A DNA stretch of 64,000 nucleotides from Clostridium ljungdahlii (GTDB taxonomy: Bacteria > Bacillota > Clostridia > Clostridiales > Clostridiaceae): the NCBI RefSeq assembly GCF_001636845.1, contig NZ_LITT01000007.1, positions 1-64,000 on the forward strand, read 5' to 3'. The translations under genes were made by a program, and so were the position numbers. Under the pieces are notes generated by a model that was not told where the DNA came from, ran no database searches, and saw only the letters and a program-made list of their open reading frames with translations. How positions within the stretch are numbered: position 1 is the stretch's first letter; the number at the start of each line of letters is the position of its first letter. Positions 45,776-53,940 of the stretch are shown here, piece after piece.

Positions 45776-46034
45776 TTTTAAAGAAACAATTAAAGATGCT
45801 ATAAAGGAAGCTCTGGAAGAGGTTTCAAATGAAAAAGGAACTGATGAAAAAGCAACTTTAACTATAGATAGTTGTGTTAAATATAGTGGGATTGGTCGTG
45901 ACAAGATTTTGGAACTAGCTCATAATCCTAATTCAGATTTTCCTAGATTTAAGGTTGGTTCGAAGTTCCTTATTAATAGAACAATGTTTGATGAATGGCT
46001 TGATAAGATTTCAAAAGAAAAAAGAGTTTTATAG
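45753..46034 (+). CDS. Excisionase-like DNA-binding protein
   Basis: The 93-residue protein ends in an excisionase-type winged helix: YSGIGRDKILELAHNPNSDF, FKVGSKFLINRTMFDEWLD. It resembles Tn916 Xis-type and helix-turn-helix domain 17 proteins, which direct excision or bind DNA as regulators. ATG 45753, nine bases after AAGGAG, is preferred to the start eight codons upstream. It overlaps the previous gene in another frame. Confidence 0.75.
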   Translation: MEMPQNINFKETIKDAIKEALEEVSNEKGTDEKATLTIDSCVKYSGIGRDKILELAHNPNSDFPRFKVGSKFLINRTMFDEWLDKISKEKRVL

Positions 46035-46083
46035 AAGGTTGTATATATTAAAACCAATTAGATATTAAAGGAGGAAAAAATGT

Positions 46084-46482
46084 ATGCAAGAGTACACGTT
46101 AAAACAGACAATAGACAAGCTCGAAAGAAATCCAAATTTAAAATTCCAATTTGTTAGTGAGAAATCTTATAGGACGGATGAAGGACCAGTAATTGCATTA
46201 GATGGGGATGGCAGAATTGTAAATCAAGAAGGTGAGCCTATATTATCAAACTTCAGTATTAGAAGTAGATTCAGGCTTGTAGATGAACATGTGGATGTAA
46301 TGGGTGCTCTTAAAGCGTTTGAGAATGGAAAAGTAATTTATTGCCTATATGAAAGCAAAAGATACTCATATAATCCAGGCGTTAGTTCTAGCTCCAAGTT
46401 AATGGACGATGATTACAATGCAATTTCAGCAGAAGAAATTTTACATGGTAAGTGGTTTATAGAGGCAGTGAAAAGTGTTTAA
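46084..46482 (+). CDS. Hypothetical phage protein
   Basis: The 132-residue protein is not recognised. Its C-terminal half has GALKAFENGKVIYCLYESKR and AEEILHGKWFIEA, a pattern (A-L-x-GK-V ... GKW) seen in many small phage proteins of unknown function. The first 45 residues look like a separate beta-rich part with LDGDGRIVNQEGEPI. GGAGG lies eight bases upstream. The next gene overlaps its end by eight bases, so it belongs to the early rightward operon. Confidence 0.7.
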   Translation: MQEYTLKQTIDKLERNPNLKFQFVSEKSYRTDEGPVIALDGDGRIVNQEGEPILSNFSIRSRFRLVDEHVDVMGALKAFENGKVIYCLYESKRYSYNPGVSSSSKLMDDDYNAISAEEILHGKWFIEAVKSV

Positions 46483-46687
46483 TCTAGAGGAGGCAAAAGG
46501 GTACAGCAAATTGGATGCTAAAGACAAAGAACTTTTTAAAAGGTTTTGTAAGAAATTTTATAAGTCTTGGGAGCATCCAGAGGATCATGTACCAACTTCC
46601 GTAAAAAGAATGGGCAGTAAGTATCTTAAAGTTATTTTAAGTGATGGTGACTGGCTGCATATTTTAAAAGATGGAAGCTGGTATTAA
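46475..46687 (+). CDS. Hypothetical phage protein
   Basis: The 70-residue protein is basic and rich in aromatic residues, with FKRFCKKFYKSWEHPEDHVP and ending DGDWLHILKDGSWY. Family not recognised. It starts with GTG 46475 inside the end of the preceding gene, an arrangement suggesting coupling. The early rightward context points to a replication or host-takeover accessory role, without direct evidence. Confidence 0.6.
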   Translation: MFNLEEAKGYSKLDAKDKELFKRFCKKFYKSWEHPEDHVPTSVKRMGSKYLKVILSDGDWLHILKDGSWY

Positions 46688-46702
46688 AGGAAGGAGGGAA
46701 AA

Positions 46703-46885
46703 ATGATGATAAAACAATTATTTGAGAATGGAGGCATTGAAGTAACAGACCAAGAGTTTAAGGAGATTTTGAAAATAACTACAGATGATATAAGAGAGAA
46801 TCGTATTAAGTTTGGTAAAAGGACAAGTTTAAATCAGATGTTTGCTATTGCAAGAATAAGTTTTAAGGTCTTGACAAGTGTTTGA
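46703..46885 (+). CDS. Small hypothetical phage protein
   Basis: The 60-residue protein contains EVTDQEFKEILKITTDDIRE and GKRTSLNQMFAIARI. It has no recognised domain. AAGGAAGGAGGG lies just before the ATG pair. It is in tandem with similar small early genes spaced by about 15 bases. Confidence 0.6.
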   Translation: MMIKQLFENGGIEVTDQEFKEILKITTDDIRENRIKFGKRTSLNQMFAIARISFKVLTSV

Positions 46886-46900
46886 AATGGAGGTGAATCA

Positions 46901-47131
46901 ATGAATGTACTTGAAAGAAAAATATCTGAAGTTCAGCATCTAGTACAAGATGAGAATTATGGATATAAGGAGGCTGTGGACAAGGTTAAATATGATATTG
47001 ATGGTGATGAACTCTATGATATGAGAACAGGACAAACTGTATGTCAGGATATTACTACTGCTACAGATGAACAGGTAAGAGATCTATTACAAATAAAAAA
47101 AGCCCTCATAAAAACAACCACGAAATTATAA
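46901..47131 (+). CDS. Small hypothetical phage protein
   Basis: The 76-residue acidic protein (SEVQHLVQDENYGYKEAVDK, DGDELYDMRTGQTV) is not recognised. GGAGGTGAATCA precedes the ATG. It is followed by a 73-base gap with a weak hairpin (CCTATTC...GAGAATGGG near 47158) and then the SbcC-like gene. Confidence 0.6.
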   Translation: MNVLERKISEVQHLVQDENYGYKEAVDKVKYDIDGDELYDMRTGQTVCQDITTATDEQVRDLLQIKKALIKTTTKL

Positions 47132-47204
47132 GAGCTAGAGAAATTTAAAAATCTACTCCTATTCTACATGAGAATGGGAAAAAAATCAAATTGGAGGTTT
47201 ACAG

Positions 47205-49190
47205 ATGTCAAATAGAATTGTTTTAAAAGAATTATATCTTAAAAATTTTAAAGGTATTAAAGAGTTAGACATAGATTTTGAAAATACAACAAATATATAC
47301 GGAGATAACGGTACAGGTAAAACTACTGTGTTTGATGCATTTGCATGGCTGCTGTTTGATAAGGATAGTCAGAATATAAGTAAATTTGATGTGCAGCCAC
47401 TTGATAAGAGCAATAATATAATCCACAGGATTGATACAGAAGTTACTGGATCACTTGAAATAGATGGAGTTAAAACAGTTTTGAGAAAGGTTTTAAAAGA
47501 AAAATGGGTTAAGCCTAAAGGGAAACCTGAGTCAGAGCTTAAAGGTGTAACTACTACTTATTACATTGATGATGTACCTAAAAAGCAGGGTGAATATAAG
47601 GAAAAAATAAGCAGTATTATTCCAGAAGATATATTCAAATTAGTAACTAATCCTTTATATTTTTCAACCAATATGAAATGGCAGGACAGAAAGAAAATAC
47701 TTATGGATATTATAGGTGAACTTACGGATGAAAATGTTATTGATTCGAAAAAGGATTTGAAACCTCTGAAAGATCTATTAGGAAACAAGAGTATAGAAGA
47801 ACTTAAAAAAAGTATAAATTCGTCAAGAAAGAAATTGATTAAAGATAGAGAATCGATCCAGCCTAGAATTGATGAATTAAACATGGCTGTAAAGGATGAT
47901 ATTAATTTTCAACAATTAGAGGTTAAGAAACAAGAAATAGTTTCAAAAATAAACAATATAGAAGAGCAGCTTATAGATAAATCTAAAATAAATGATGAAG
48001 TGTTTAAGAAAAAAGATAAGTTATATGGACTTAAATCTAAACTCAAGGATATTGAAAGAGATGAACTTCGGAAAGTTAGAAGTGGTAAAGACAAAATAGC
48101 AGAGGAATTATACAGTATTACTGGTGAAATAGCTGATATTAAATTTCATGTCAAATCAATTGAATCTGAAAAAAATAATAACCTTAATTTAATAAAAACC
48201 CTTGAAACTGATGTTAAAAATTTAAGGAAAGAGTGGTATGAGGAAAACAATAAATCATTTGAACTTCCAGAAGATGTTCGCATATGTCCTTTGTGTAAAA
48301 GGCCTTTTGATGAAGAAGATGTTGAAGAACACAAACAGGAATTAGAAGAAAACTTTAAGCAAAACAAATCAAAGATTCTTAAAGAGATAACTAGAAAGGG
48401 CAGCAGTAAGGCAGATGAAATTGAAAAGTATGAGAAAAAGATATCTGAGAATGAACTTGAATTAGAGGGATTACTTAAAAAATTAGATGATTTTAATAAT
48501 AAAAAGGATGAATTGCAAAGCAAATTTGATAATTTTAAGGCAGCTGTTGATCTTAATAGTAATAAAGAATATCAGAATACATTAAATCAGATAGAAATAC
48601 TTGAAAATGAGTTATCTAAGCCAATAGAAGGAAATTCAAAAATTGAAGAGCTTAAGAAAAGAAAAGCACTTTTAGGCATTGAACTAGAAAATGTTAATTA
48701 TGACTTAGGTTACAAAGAAATTAATGTTAATACTAAATCAAGGATTAAAGAACTTCAGGATAAGGAAAAGACTCTAGCACAACAAATTGCAGACCTTGAA
48801 AAGCAAGATTTTATGTGTGATGAATTTATAAAAACTAAAGTTAAACTTATGGAATCCAGTATAAATTCTAAGTTTAAATATGTTAAGTTTAGGTTCTTTA
48901 AAGCCCAAGTTAACGGAGGGATTGAAGAGGATTGCGAGCCTCTTATAGATGGGGTTCCGTTCTCAACAAACTTGAACTCAGGTGCCAGAATTAATGCTGG
49001 AATAGATATTATAAATACACTATCAAGTCATTATGAAATTAAAGCTCCTATATTTATAGATAACAGGGAAAGTACCACAAGGCTTATAGATACAGAAAGC
49101 CAAATAATTAATTTAGTTGTAAGTAGTATGGATAAGAAATTAAGAGTTGAGAATAGTTCGGAAGTAGAACAGACAGAATTAGCAGGTTGA
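47205..49190 (+). CDS. Phage SbcC/Rad50-like ATPase
   Basis: The 661-residue protein has Walker A IYGDNGTGKTTVFDAFAW near residue 36, a long coiled coil (residues 200-560) interrupted by a zinc-hook-like CPLCKRPFDEEDVEEH near 365, and a C-terminal ATPase half. The last part has NLNSGARINAGIDIINTLS in the signature position and APIFIDNRES in the Walker B position, weaker than the consensus. It probably works with RecT and the MBL protein encoded directly downstream in phage DNA end processing. GGAGG precedes the ATG. Confidence 0.82.
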   Translation: MSNRIVLKELYLKNFKGIKELDIDFENTTNIYGDNGTGKTTVFDAFAWLLFDKDSQNISKFDVQPLDKSNNIIHRIDTEVTGSLEIDGVKTVLRKVLKEKWVKPKGKPESELKGVTTTYYIDDVPKKQGEYKEKISSIIPEDIFKLVTNPLYFSTNMKWQDRKKILMDIIGELTDENVIDSKKDLKPLKDLLGNKSIEELKKSINSSRKKLIKDRESIQPRIDELNMAVKDDINFQQLEVKKQEIVSKINNIEEQLIDKSKINDEVFKKKDKLYGLKSKLKDIERDELRKVRSGKDKIAEELYSITGEIADIKFHVKSIESEKNNNLNLIKTLETDVKNLRKEWYEENNKSFELPEDVRICPLCKRPFDEEDVEEHKQELEENFKQNKSKILKEITRKGSSKADEIEKYEKKISENELELEGLLKKLDDFNNKKDELQSKFDNFKAAVDLNSNKEYQNTLNQIEILENELSKPIEGNSKIEELKKRKALLGIELENVNYDLGYKEINVNTKSRIKELQDKEKTLAQQIADLEKQDFMCDEFIKTKVKLMESSINSKFKYVKFRFFKAQVNGGIEEDCEPLIDGVPFSTNLNSGARINAGIDIINTLSSHYEIKAPIFIDNRESTTRLIDTESQIINLVVSSMDKKLRVENSSEVEQTELAG

Positions 49191-49216
49191 TAAATTCAAA
49201 GAAAGGGTGATACGAA

Positions 49217-50158
49217 ATGTCAAGTGAAAATACAGCTTTAACTTTGGCTAAGGAAGAAGCTTTAAATCAAGTAACAACGAAGATTAATGAATTAAGAAAA
49301 AATAATGAGATAGTTTTCCCCAAAAATTATTCTGTAGCTAATGCACTTAATAGTGCATGGCTGCAGCTCCAAGAGGTCAAAGATAAGAATGATAAACCTG
49401 CGCTTGAAGTATGTACTAAGAACTCAATTATAGGTTCGTTATATGATATGTGTTTACAAGGGTTAACACCTGCTAAGAAGCAATGTTATTTTGTAGTATA
49501 CGGAAAACAGCTACAGCTTATGAGAAGCTATATGGGGACTGTAGCAGTAACTAAAAGATTAGAAGGAGTCAAGGATATAAAAGCCTACTGTATATATGAA
49601 GGTGATGAATTTGAAGAAACATATGATTTGGATACAGCAACGCTAAACATTAGTAAATTTAATCCTAAGTTTGAAAACATAGATATTAATAAAATCAAAG
49701 GTGCGTTTGCAGTAGTAATTGGAGAGAATGGTCCTATTCATACTGAGGTAATGAACATTAATCAGATACAAAAGGCATGGGGACAAGGTATTGCTTATAA
49801 GACAGGAAAATCAAAAGCCCATAATAATTTTACCGATGAAATGGCGAAGAAAACAGTAATAAACAGGGCTTGTAAGATGTATGCAAATACTTCAGATGAT
49901 AGTGACCTTTTAATTGAAGCTTTTAATAACACGGATAAAACCTATGATGAAAAAGATATGGTAGGTAATGTTGAATACGAGGTTAAAGAAGAAGTAAAAG
50001 ACAATGCAAATAAAAAGGAAATAGATATTAATCCTCCAGAAAATAAGGATCATAAAGAAAGTGTTCAGAATGTAGTTGATGTAAATCATGAAGAAGTTAA
50101 AAGCAATGTTGATGGGAATATATCTAAACAACCAGGAACGGAAGGACCAGGGTTTTGA
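49217..50158 (+). CDS. recT: RecT-family single-strand annealing protein
   Basis: The 313-residue protein has the RecT core: TKNSIIGSLYDMCLQGLTPA near residue 75, KKQCYFVVYGKQLQLMRSYM and GTVAVTKRL, followed by a low-complexity acidic tail. It anneals single strands in phage recombination. The usual RecE/YqaJ exonuclease gene is not adjacent; the SbcC-like ATPase upstream and an MBL-fold protein downstream may supply the nuclease. Its TGA overlaps the next ATG. Confidence 0.92.
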   Translation: MSSENTALTLAKEEALNQVTTKINELRKNNEIVFPKNYSVANALNSAWLQLQEVKDKNDKPALEVCTKNSIIGSLYDMCLQGLTPAKKQCYFVVYGKQLQLMRSYMGTVAVTKRLEGVKDIKAYCIYEGDEFEETYDLDTATLNISKFNPKFENIDINKIKGAFAVVIGENGPIHTEVMNINQIQKAWGQGIAYKTGKSKAHNNFTDEMAKKTVINRACKMYANTSDDSDLLIEAFNNTDKTYDEKDMVGNVEYEVKEEVKDNANKKEIDINPPENKDHKESVQNVVDVNHEEVKSNVDGNISKQPGTEGPGF

Positions 50159-50886
50159 TGAAACTTAAAGTATTAGGGAGTGGTAGCAGTGGTAACTGCT
50201 ATGTACTCCAAAATAAAAATGAAACTTTGATTATTGAATGTGGATTATCCTACAAAACTATTTTAAAAGGCTTAAATTTTGATTTAAAAAATGTTGATGG
50301 GTGTTTGATTAGCCACGAACATAAAGACCACAGTAAAGCAATAAATGATGTATTAAACAATGCAATAGATGTTTATACAAGTGAGGGAACATTGAAAGCA
50401 ATAAATATTAAAAGCTATAGGGCAAAAATAATTAAAGCCGAGGAACAATTTAATATAGGTCAATTTACAATATTACCTATAAAGACTCAGCATGATGCGG
50501 CAGATCCTTTAGGATTTTTAATATATCATAGTGATTTTGGAAAATTGTTATTTATTACTGACAGCTATTACTGCAGATATAAATTTTCGGGGCTTAGTCA
50601 CATTATGATCGAATGTAACTACAGCATGGATATTTTAAATAGGAATATTGAAGCTGGATTGGTACATCCTGTGTTGGCCAATAGGTTATTAAAATCACAT
50701 TTCAGTTTTGATAATGTCAAAGAATTTTTAAAGGTTACAGATTTAAGTAAAACTAAAGAAATAGTTTTATTGCATTTAAGCAATGACAACAGCAATGAGG
50801 ATCAATTTATAGAAGAAATTGAAAAGTTAACTGGAAAGCCAGTATATATTGCAGATAAAGGGTTAAAGATCGATTTATTTAGCTAA
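50158..50886 (+). CDS. MBL-fold hydrolase, YycJ-like
   Basis: The 242-residue protein has LKVLGSGSSGNCYVLQNKN and the metal motif LISHEHKDHSKAI near residue 57, IKTQHDAADPLGF near 105, ITDSYYC and VLLHLSNDN near 205. The fold matches the YycJ/Lactococcus phage MBL proteins, some of which are DNA exonucleases. Coupling to recT (TGATG overlap) supports a role as its nuclease partner. That function is inferred from context. Confidence 0.82.
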   Translation: MKLKVLGSGSSGNCYVLQNKNETLIIECGLSYKTILKGLNFDLKNVDGCLISHEHKDHSKAINDVLNNAIDVYTSEGTLKAINIKSYRAKIIKAEEQFNIGQFTILPIKTQHDAADPLGFLIYHSDFGKLLFITDSYYCRYKFSGLSHIMIECNYSMDILNRNIEAGLVHPVLANRLLKSHFSFDNVKEFLKVTDLSKTKEIVLLHLSNDNSNEDQFIEEIEKLTGKPVYIADKGLKIDLFS

Positions 50887-50899
50887 GGAGGCATGGAGT

Positions 50900-51853
50900 A
50901 TGGCAGAAATTAAGTGGATTAAGATAACAACAAATATGTTTGATGATGAAAAAATTAAATTAATAGATGCAATGCCTGAGAGAGACACTATATTTTATAT
51001 CTGGATGCGCCTTTTAGTACAGGCAGGAAAAACAAATGCAGGAGGATATATATTTCTTTCAGAGGATGTTCCATATACTGAAGAAATGCTTTCAACAATA
51101 TTTAACAGACCTCTTAATTCTGTAAGGCTTGCCTTAGATACTTTGAAAAAATTTGGAATGATTCAAAGGTCTGAAAATGATGATTTGAAAATAACTAACT
51201 GGGAGAAGCATCAAAATGTTGAGGGGATGGATAAGGTTAGAGAACAGACTAGAAAAAGAGTAGCAAAACATAGAGCTAAAAAGAAAGAATTAGAAGAAGG
51301 CAAAAATGAAAATGAAGAAGATAAAAACGAAGATAATGTTACAGAAAAAAAGGATAACGTAAATGTAACGTTACCTAACGGTATAGATATAGAAGGAGAA
51401 GTAGATATAGATAATACTACTACTCCTACTACTATAGAAAATGTGCCTGTGGATAATGTGCATAATGTGGATAACTCTAATTACATGGAATTTTTTAATA
51501 ATAATTTTGGCCATCTTATAACGCCTTTTGAAACTGAGGTTTTAGAGAGCTATGTGAAAGATGGTATGGAGCCTGCAGCAATTAAATTAGCATTACAGGA
51601 AGCAGTAGAAGCCAATGTAAGGGATATTAGATACGTTAAAAAGGTATTGAATAGGTGGCTGAATAATCAGCTAAAAACTGTTAAAGCAGTTATTGCTGAT
51701 AAGAAAAATTTTAAATATAGCAGGAAACAGAAACTTGAAAAAAGGTATGACAATTCAAGTAAAAAAAGCACATTTAATTTTAAAGGCCGCGGTTATAGCA
51801 GTGAGCAAATAAAAGACATTGAGAAAAAACTTCTAGGTTGGGAGGATGGTTAG
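50900..51853 (+). CDS. Phage replisome organizer with DnaD-like C-terminal domain
   Basis: Residues 1-110 match the replisome organizer N-terminal domain (WIKITTNMFDDEKIKLIDAM, FYIWMRLLVQAGKTNAGGYI). A Lys/Glu/Asn-rich linker follows (130-190), and residues 195-270 are a DnaD-type domain (FGHLITPFETEVLESYVKDG). It would nucleate replication at the phage origin. The linker DNA holds a tandem DnaA-box array (51448-51474), as in phages whose origin lies within this gene. No DnaC-like loader gene follows immediately. Confidence 0.88.
   Translation: MAEIKWIKITTNMFDDEKIKLIDAMPERDTIFYIWMRLLVQAGKTNAGGYIFLSEDVPYTEEMLSTIFNRPLNSVRLALDTLKKFGMIQRSENDDLKITNWEKHQNVEGMDKVREQTRKRVAKHRAKKKELEEGKNENEEDKNEDNVTEKKDNVNVTLPNGIDIEGEVDIDNTTTPTTIENVPVDNVHNVDNSNYMEFFNNNFGHLITPFETEVLESYVKDGMEPAAIKLALQEAVEANVRDIRYVKKVLNRWLNNQLKTVKAVIADKKNFKYSRKQKLEKRYDNSSKKSTFNFKGRGYSSEQIKDIEKKLLGWEDG
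51448..51474 (+). other. Tandem DnaA-box array, putative phage replication origin
   Basis: TGTGGATAA, TGTGCATAA and TGTGGATAA abut without gaps. The outer two are perfect DnaA boxes (TTATCCACA reversed) and the middle differs at one base. The palindrome GTAACGTTAC at 51365-51374 and the AT-rich repeats between support an origin inside the replisome organizer gene. Confidence 0.65.
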
Positions 51854-51890
51854 AACGTGAGGTTTAAGAATTTCATAAGGGGTGATAGTA

Positions 51891-52307
51891 ATGCCAGTGC
51901 TGTTTGAAAGGACAAAAGCAAGAAACGATTTTGTAAAAGCTAACTGGGGTACCATGAGACAAAAAGACATTGCGGCTAAATTAGGCTGCAGTCCAACACT
52001 TGTAAACATGATTGGATCTGAAATGGATTTGGTGAAATCCTGTAAGTCATCAGCAGAGGTAAGAAGTCGATATTGCTCTATTGAAAATGTTAAAAAGGTG
52101 GCCAAGTTATTTAAAATAGGCCAAAAGATAAAGCTAAAAATAAGATTTACTCATGGAGCGTATATAAACATAGGGTGCAATAAATATAGAACTGTGAGGG
52201 GCACTGTTGCATATAAAACAGAGTGGCTTGTGGTAGTACAAAGTGAAAATCATAGAGAGAGTTTTAAATATATTGATTTCTGTGTGGGAGATGTACAGAT
52301 AATATGA
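51891..52307 (+). CDS. Phage HTH protein, function unknown
   Basis: The 138-residue protein has an N-terminal helix-turn-helix (TMRQKDIAAKLGCSPTLVNM near residue 20) and a C-terminal beta-rich half (GQKIKLKIRFTHGAYINIGC, EWLVVVQSEN). The family is not recognised. GGGGTGA lies just before ATG 51891, which is preferred to the GTG three codons upstream. It is placed after the replisome organizer; 52308-52452 downstream shows no gene. Confidence 0.68.
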   Translation: MPVLFERTKARNDFVKANWGTMRQKDIAAKLGCSPTLVNMIGSEMDLVKSCKSSAEVRSRYCSIENVKKVAKLFKIGQKIKLKIRFTHGAYINIGCNKYRTVRGTVAYKTEWLVVVQSENHRESFKYIDFCVGDVQII

Positions 52308-52452
52308 TCCATAAATAACAGCAGAATTTAATCGAAAATAGGGTAAATTTTAAAGATAAGTGTACAAACAGTATAAATATATTCTTTGAAATTAGAATCG
52401 GTTAAAACATAGTGTATGTGAGTTTTAGAATACTAGCAAAGTAGGTGAAGTC

Positions 52453-52869
52453 ATGAAAAGTAAATATAATGCCAGAAAAATAACTGTAGATGGGATAAGG
52501 TTTGATTCAAAAGATGAAGCCAGATATTACGAGTATTTGAAAAAACTTAAGGCGAAAGGGGCAATAGAGAATTTTGAGTTGCAGCCTAAGTTTACTCTGA
52601 TACCAGCTTTTGTATACAAGGGTGAAAAAGAAAGACCGGCAACATATACGTTAGATTTTTTAATATATAACATAGATGGTACGGAGATATATGTTGATGT
52701 TAAAGGAGACAGTACACCACAGGGGGAGCTTAAATTCAAGATGCTTAAACATCTTCATCCTGATATGGATTTTAGGTGGATTTCAAGAAGTTTGAAATAT
52801 AGTGAAAGTGGATGGATTGATTTTAAAGAACTCAAGAAAAAGAGAAGGGGGAGTAAGAAAAATGCCTAG
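52453..52869 (+). CDS. DUF1064 family, putative PD-(D/E)XK nuclease
   Basis: The 138-residue protein begins KYNARKITVDGIRFDSKDEARYY (quoted to KYNARKITVDGIRFDSKDEA), the DUF1064 signature, and has TYTLDFLIYN near 72 with YVDVKGD near 89. The D...D-x-K pattern matches the PD-(D/E)XK nuclease fold, perhaps a structure-specific phage nuclease. AGGTGAAG precedes the ATG. The following gene overlaps its end by eight bases. Confidence 0.85.
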   Translation: MKSKYNARKITVDGIRFDSKDEARYYEYLKKLKAKGAIENFELQPKFTLIPAFVYKGEKERPATYTLDFLIYNIDGTEIYVDVKGDSTPQGELKFKMLKHLHPDMDFRWISRSLKYSESGWIDFKELKKKRRGSKKNA

Positions 52870-53503
52870 AATAAAAATTATTGATGATAAGACCAATGCA
52901 ACAGTAAAAGAAATAGATTGTATCGGATATAATCTGCAGTATGTTCAAGCCACTGGAAACGGCCAGATACAAAAGATAAGAAAATTGAATAATGGCAAGT
53001 ATGATCTTAAGTGTTGGATAAAGAATGAATTTTATACTCCTTTAGCTCAGAAGATAAAAGACAAGTTTAAAGAGAAGGTTCCTGAGTTTACAAATGTTAA
53101 TGTGAATAAAATCTTATTTGTTGAGGATACGGACTATATTGGAGATGAAGTAAAACGAAGTGATGAAGTAATGTGGATCCGGAAAGCGCCAAAACAATTA
53201 ACCCTGATTACAGGCTATGAATTTATAATCGAGAGCAGAGAGTTTTGGATGGAAAGAATTTCTCAAGAGCAGGTAATTGCTTTGATTTACAGTTGCTTAA
53301 GACAGATAGACGGAAATAAGCTTAATACTCCGGATGTAGTAGGGTGGAAAGAAATAATCGGAACATTAGGATATGGATGGGAGACCACAATGAGTCCAAT
53401 ACCTAATATACTTGATGGGTTTAACGAGGATGATTTTAAGATGCTTAAAAAAGCAGATAAGCAGATTAGTATGTTTGACCATAGAAGGGCAGAAGGAGAA
53501 TAA
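52862..53503 (+). CDS. Phage metallopeptidase-like protein with degenerate active site
   Basis: The 213-residue protein resembles phage metallopeptidase-like proteins whose C-terminal part reads EEQ..L.YHELCHI...HDV..F...G..W. Here the matching segment is SQEQVIALIYSCLRQIDGNK and TPDVVGWKEIIGTLGYGW, with Ser/Cys/Gln in place of His/Glu/His and Pro in place of the third His. If the match is right, all zinc ligands are lost. ATG 52862 after GGGGGAG is preferred to an earlier start in DUF1064. Family assignment rests on memory. Confidence 0.62.
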   Translation: MPRIKIIDDKTNATVKEIDCIGYNLQYVQATGNGQIQKIRKLNNGKYDLKCWIKNEFYTPLAQKIKDKFKEKVPEFTNVNVNKILFVEDTDYIGDEVKRSDEVMWIRKAPKQLTLITGYEFIIESREFWMERISQEQVIALIYSCLRQIDGNKLNTPDVVGWKEIIGTLGYGWETTMSPIPNILDGFNEDDFKMLKKADKQISMFDHRRAEGE

Positions 53504-53553
53504 ATTAAGAAAGTCAATGATAGAAAGTGAGATTTTGCTAAGTAGGTGAAAAT

Positions 53554-53697
53554 ATGATAATGACTGAGTTTTACAAGCAAAAATTAGCACAACTAAATAG
53601 AGATATTCAGGATGCTGAATTAGAAAGAGATTTTAAGAAAGTAGCCAAGCTGCAGACCGAAAAAGTTGATATTGAAAAAAGAATTAAAGAAGAATAA
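53554..53697 (+). CDS. Small coiled-coil phage protein
   Basis: This 47-residue protein (start MIMTEFYKQKLAQLNRDIQD) is highly charged and helical, ending VDIEKRIKEE. AGGTG lies six bases before the ATG. It is too short to assign. It ends three bases before the GCCAGGGA hairpin. Confidence 0.6.
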   Translation: MIMTEFYKQKLAQLNRDIQDAELERDFKKVAKLQTEKVDIEKRIKEE

Positions 53698-53699
53698 AA

Positions 53700-53721
53700 G
53701 CCAGGGAGATAATTCCCTGGC
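53700..53721. terminator. Strong hairpin, orientation unclear
   Basis: GCCAGGGA and TCCCTGGC enclose six bases. The following run is A on the plus strand and TTTTA on the minus strand, so it is not a canonical plus-strand terminator; it may protect or process the early mRNA. Confidence 0.5.
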
Positions 53722-53811
53722 AAAAAAATAATTAGAGAGGAACTAATATTGAAGTATCTAATATTATAGACATAAATGGGTTATTTATACATTATGTTAA
53801 GGAGTGATGCT

Positions 53812-53916
53812 GTGAAAATATTAATGGAATTTGCAGGTTTATACATTGCATCCATGGCGGCATTTGTAGGAATAATAGCTGTGGGTGTACGTGTATTTAA
53901 AACTAAATGTAAGTAA
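53812..53916 (+). CDS. Single-pass membrane micropeptide
   Basis: The 34-residue protein (start MKILMEFAGLYIASMAAFVG) is one hydrophobic helix followed by a basic tail RVFKTKCK. It starts with GTG 53812, seven bases after AAGGAG. An in-frame ATG at 53794 lacks a ribosome binding site. Its function is unknown; small membrane proteins at this position could act in exclusion or lysis timing. Confidence 0.55.
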   Translation: MKILMEFAGLYIASMAAFVGIIAVGVRVFKTKCK

Positions 53917-53940
53917 TAAATGTTTTGAGGAGGGAACGCA

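Noticed and set aside
46080-46157. Alternative ATG four bases before the 46084 gene
   Set aside because: It opens a frame of only about 25 codons that ends inside the 132-residue gene, and its spacing from GGAGG is too short.
51415-51440. ACT-rich short repeats as a CRISPR or coding microsatellite of interest
   Set aside because: They are simple codon repeats of Thr/Pro in a protein linker; no spaced direct repeats of CRISPR type occur anywhere in the window.
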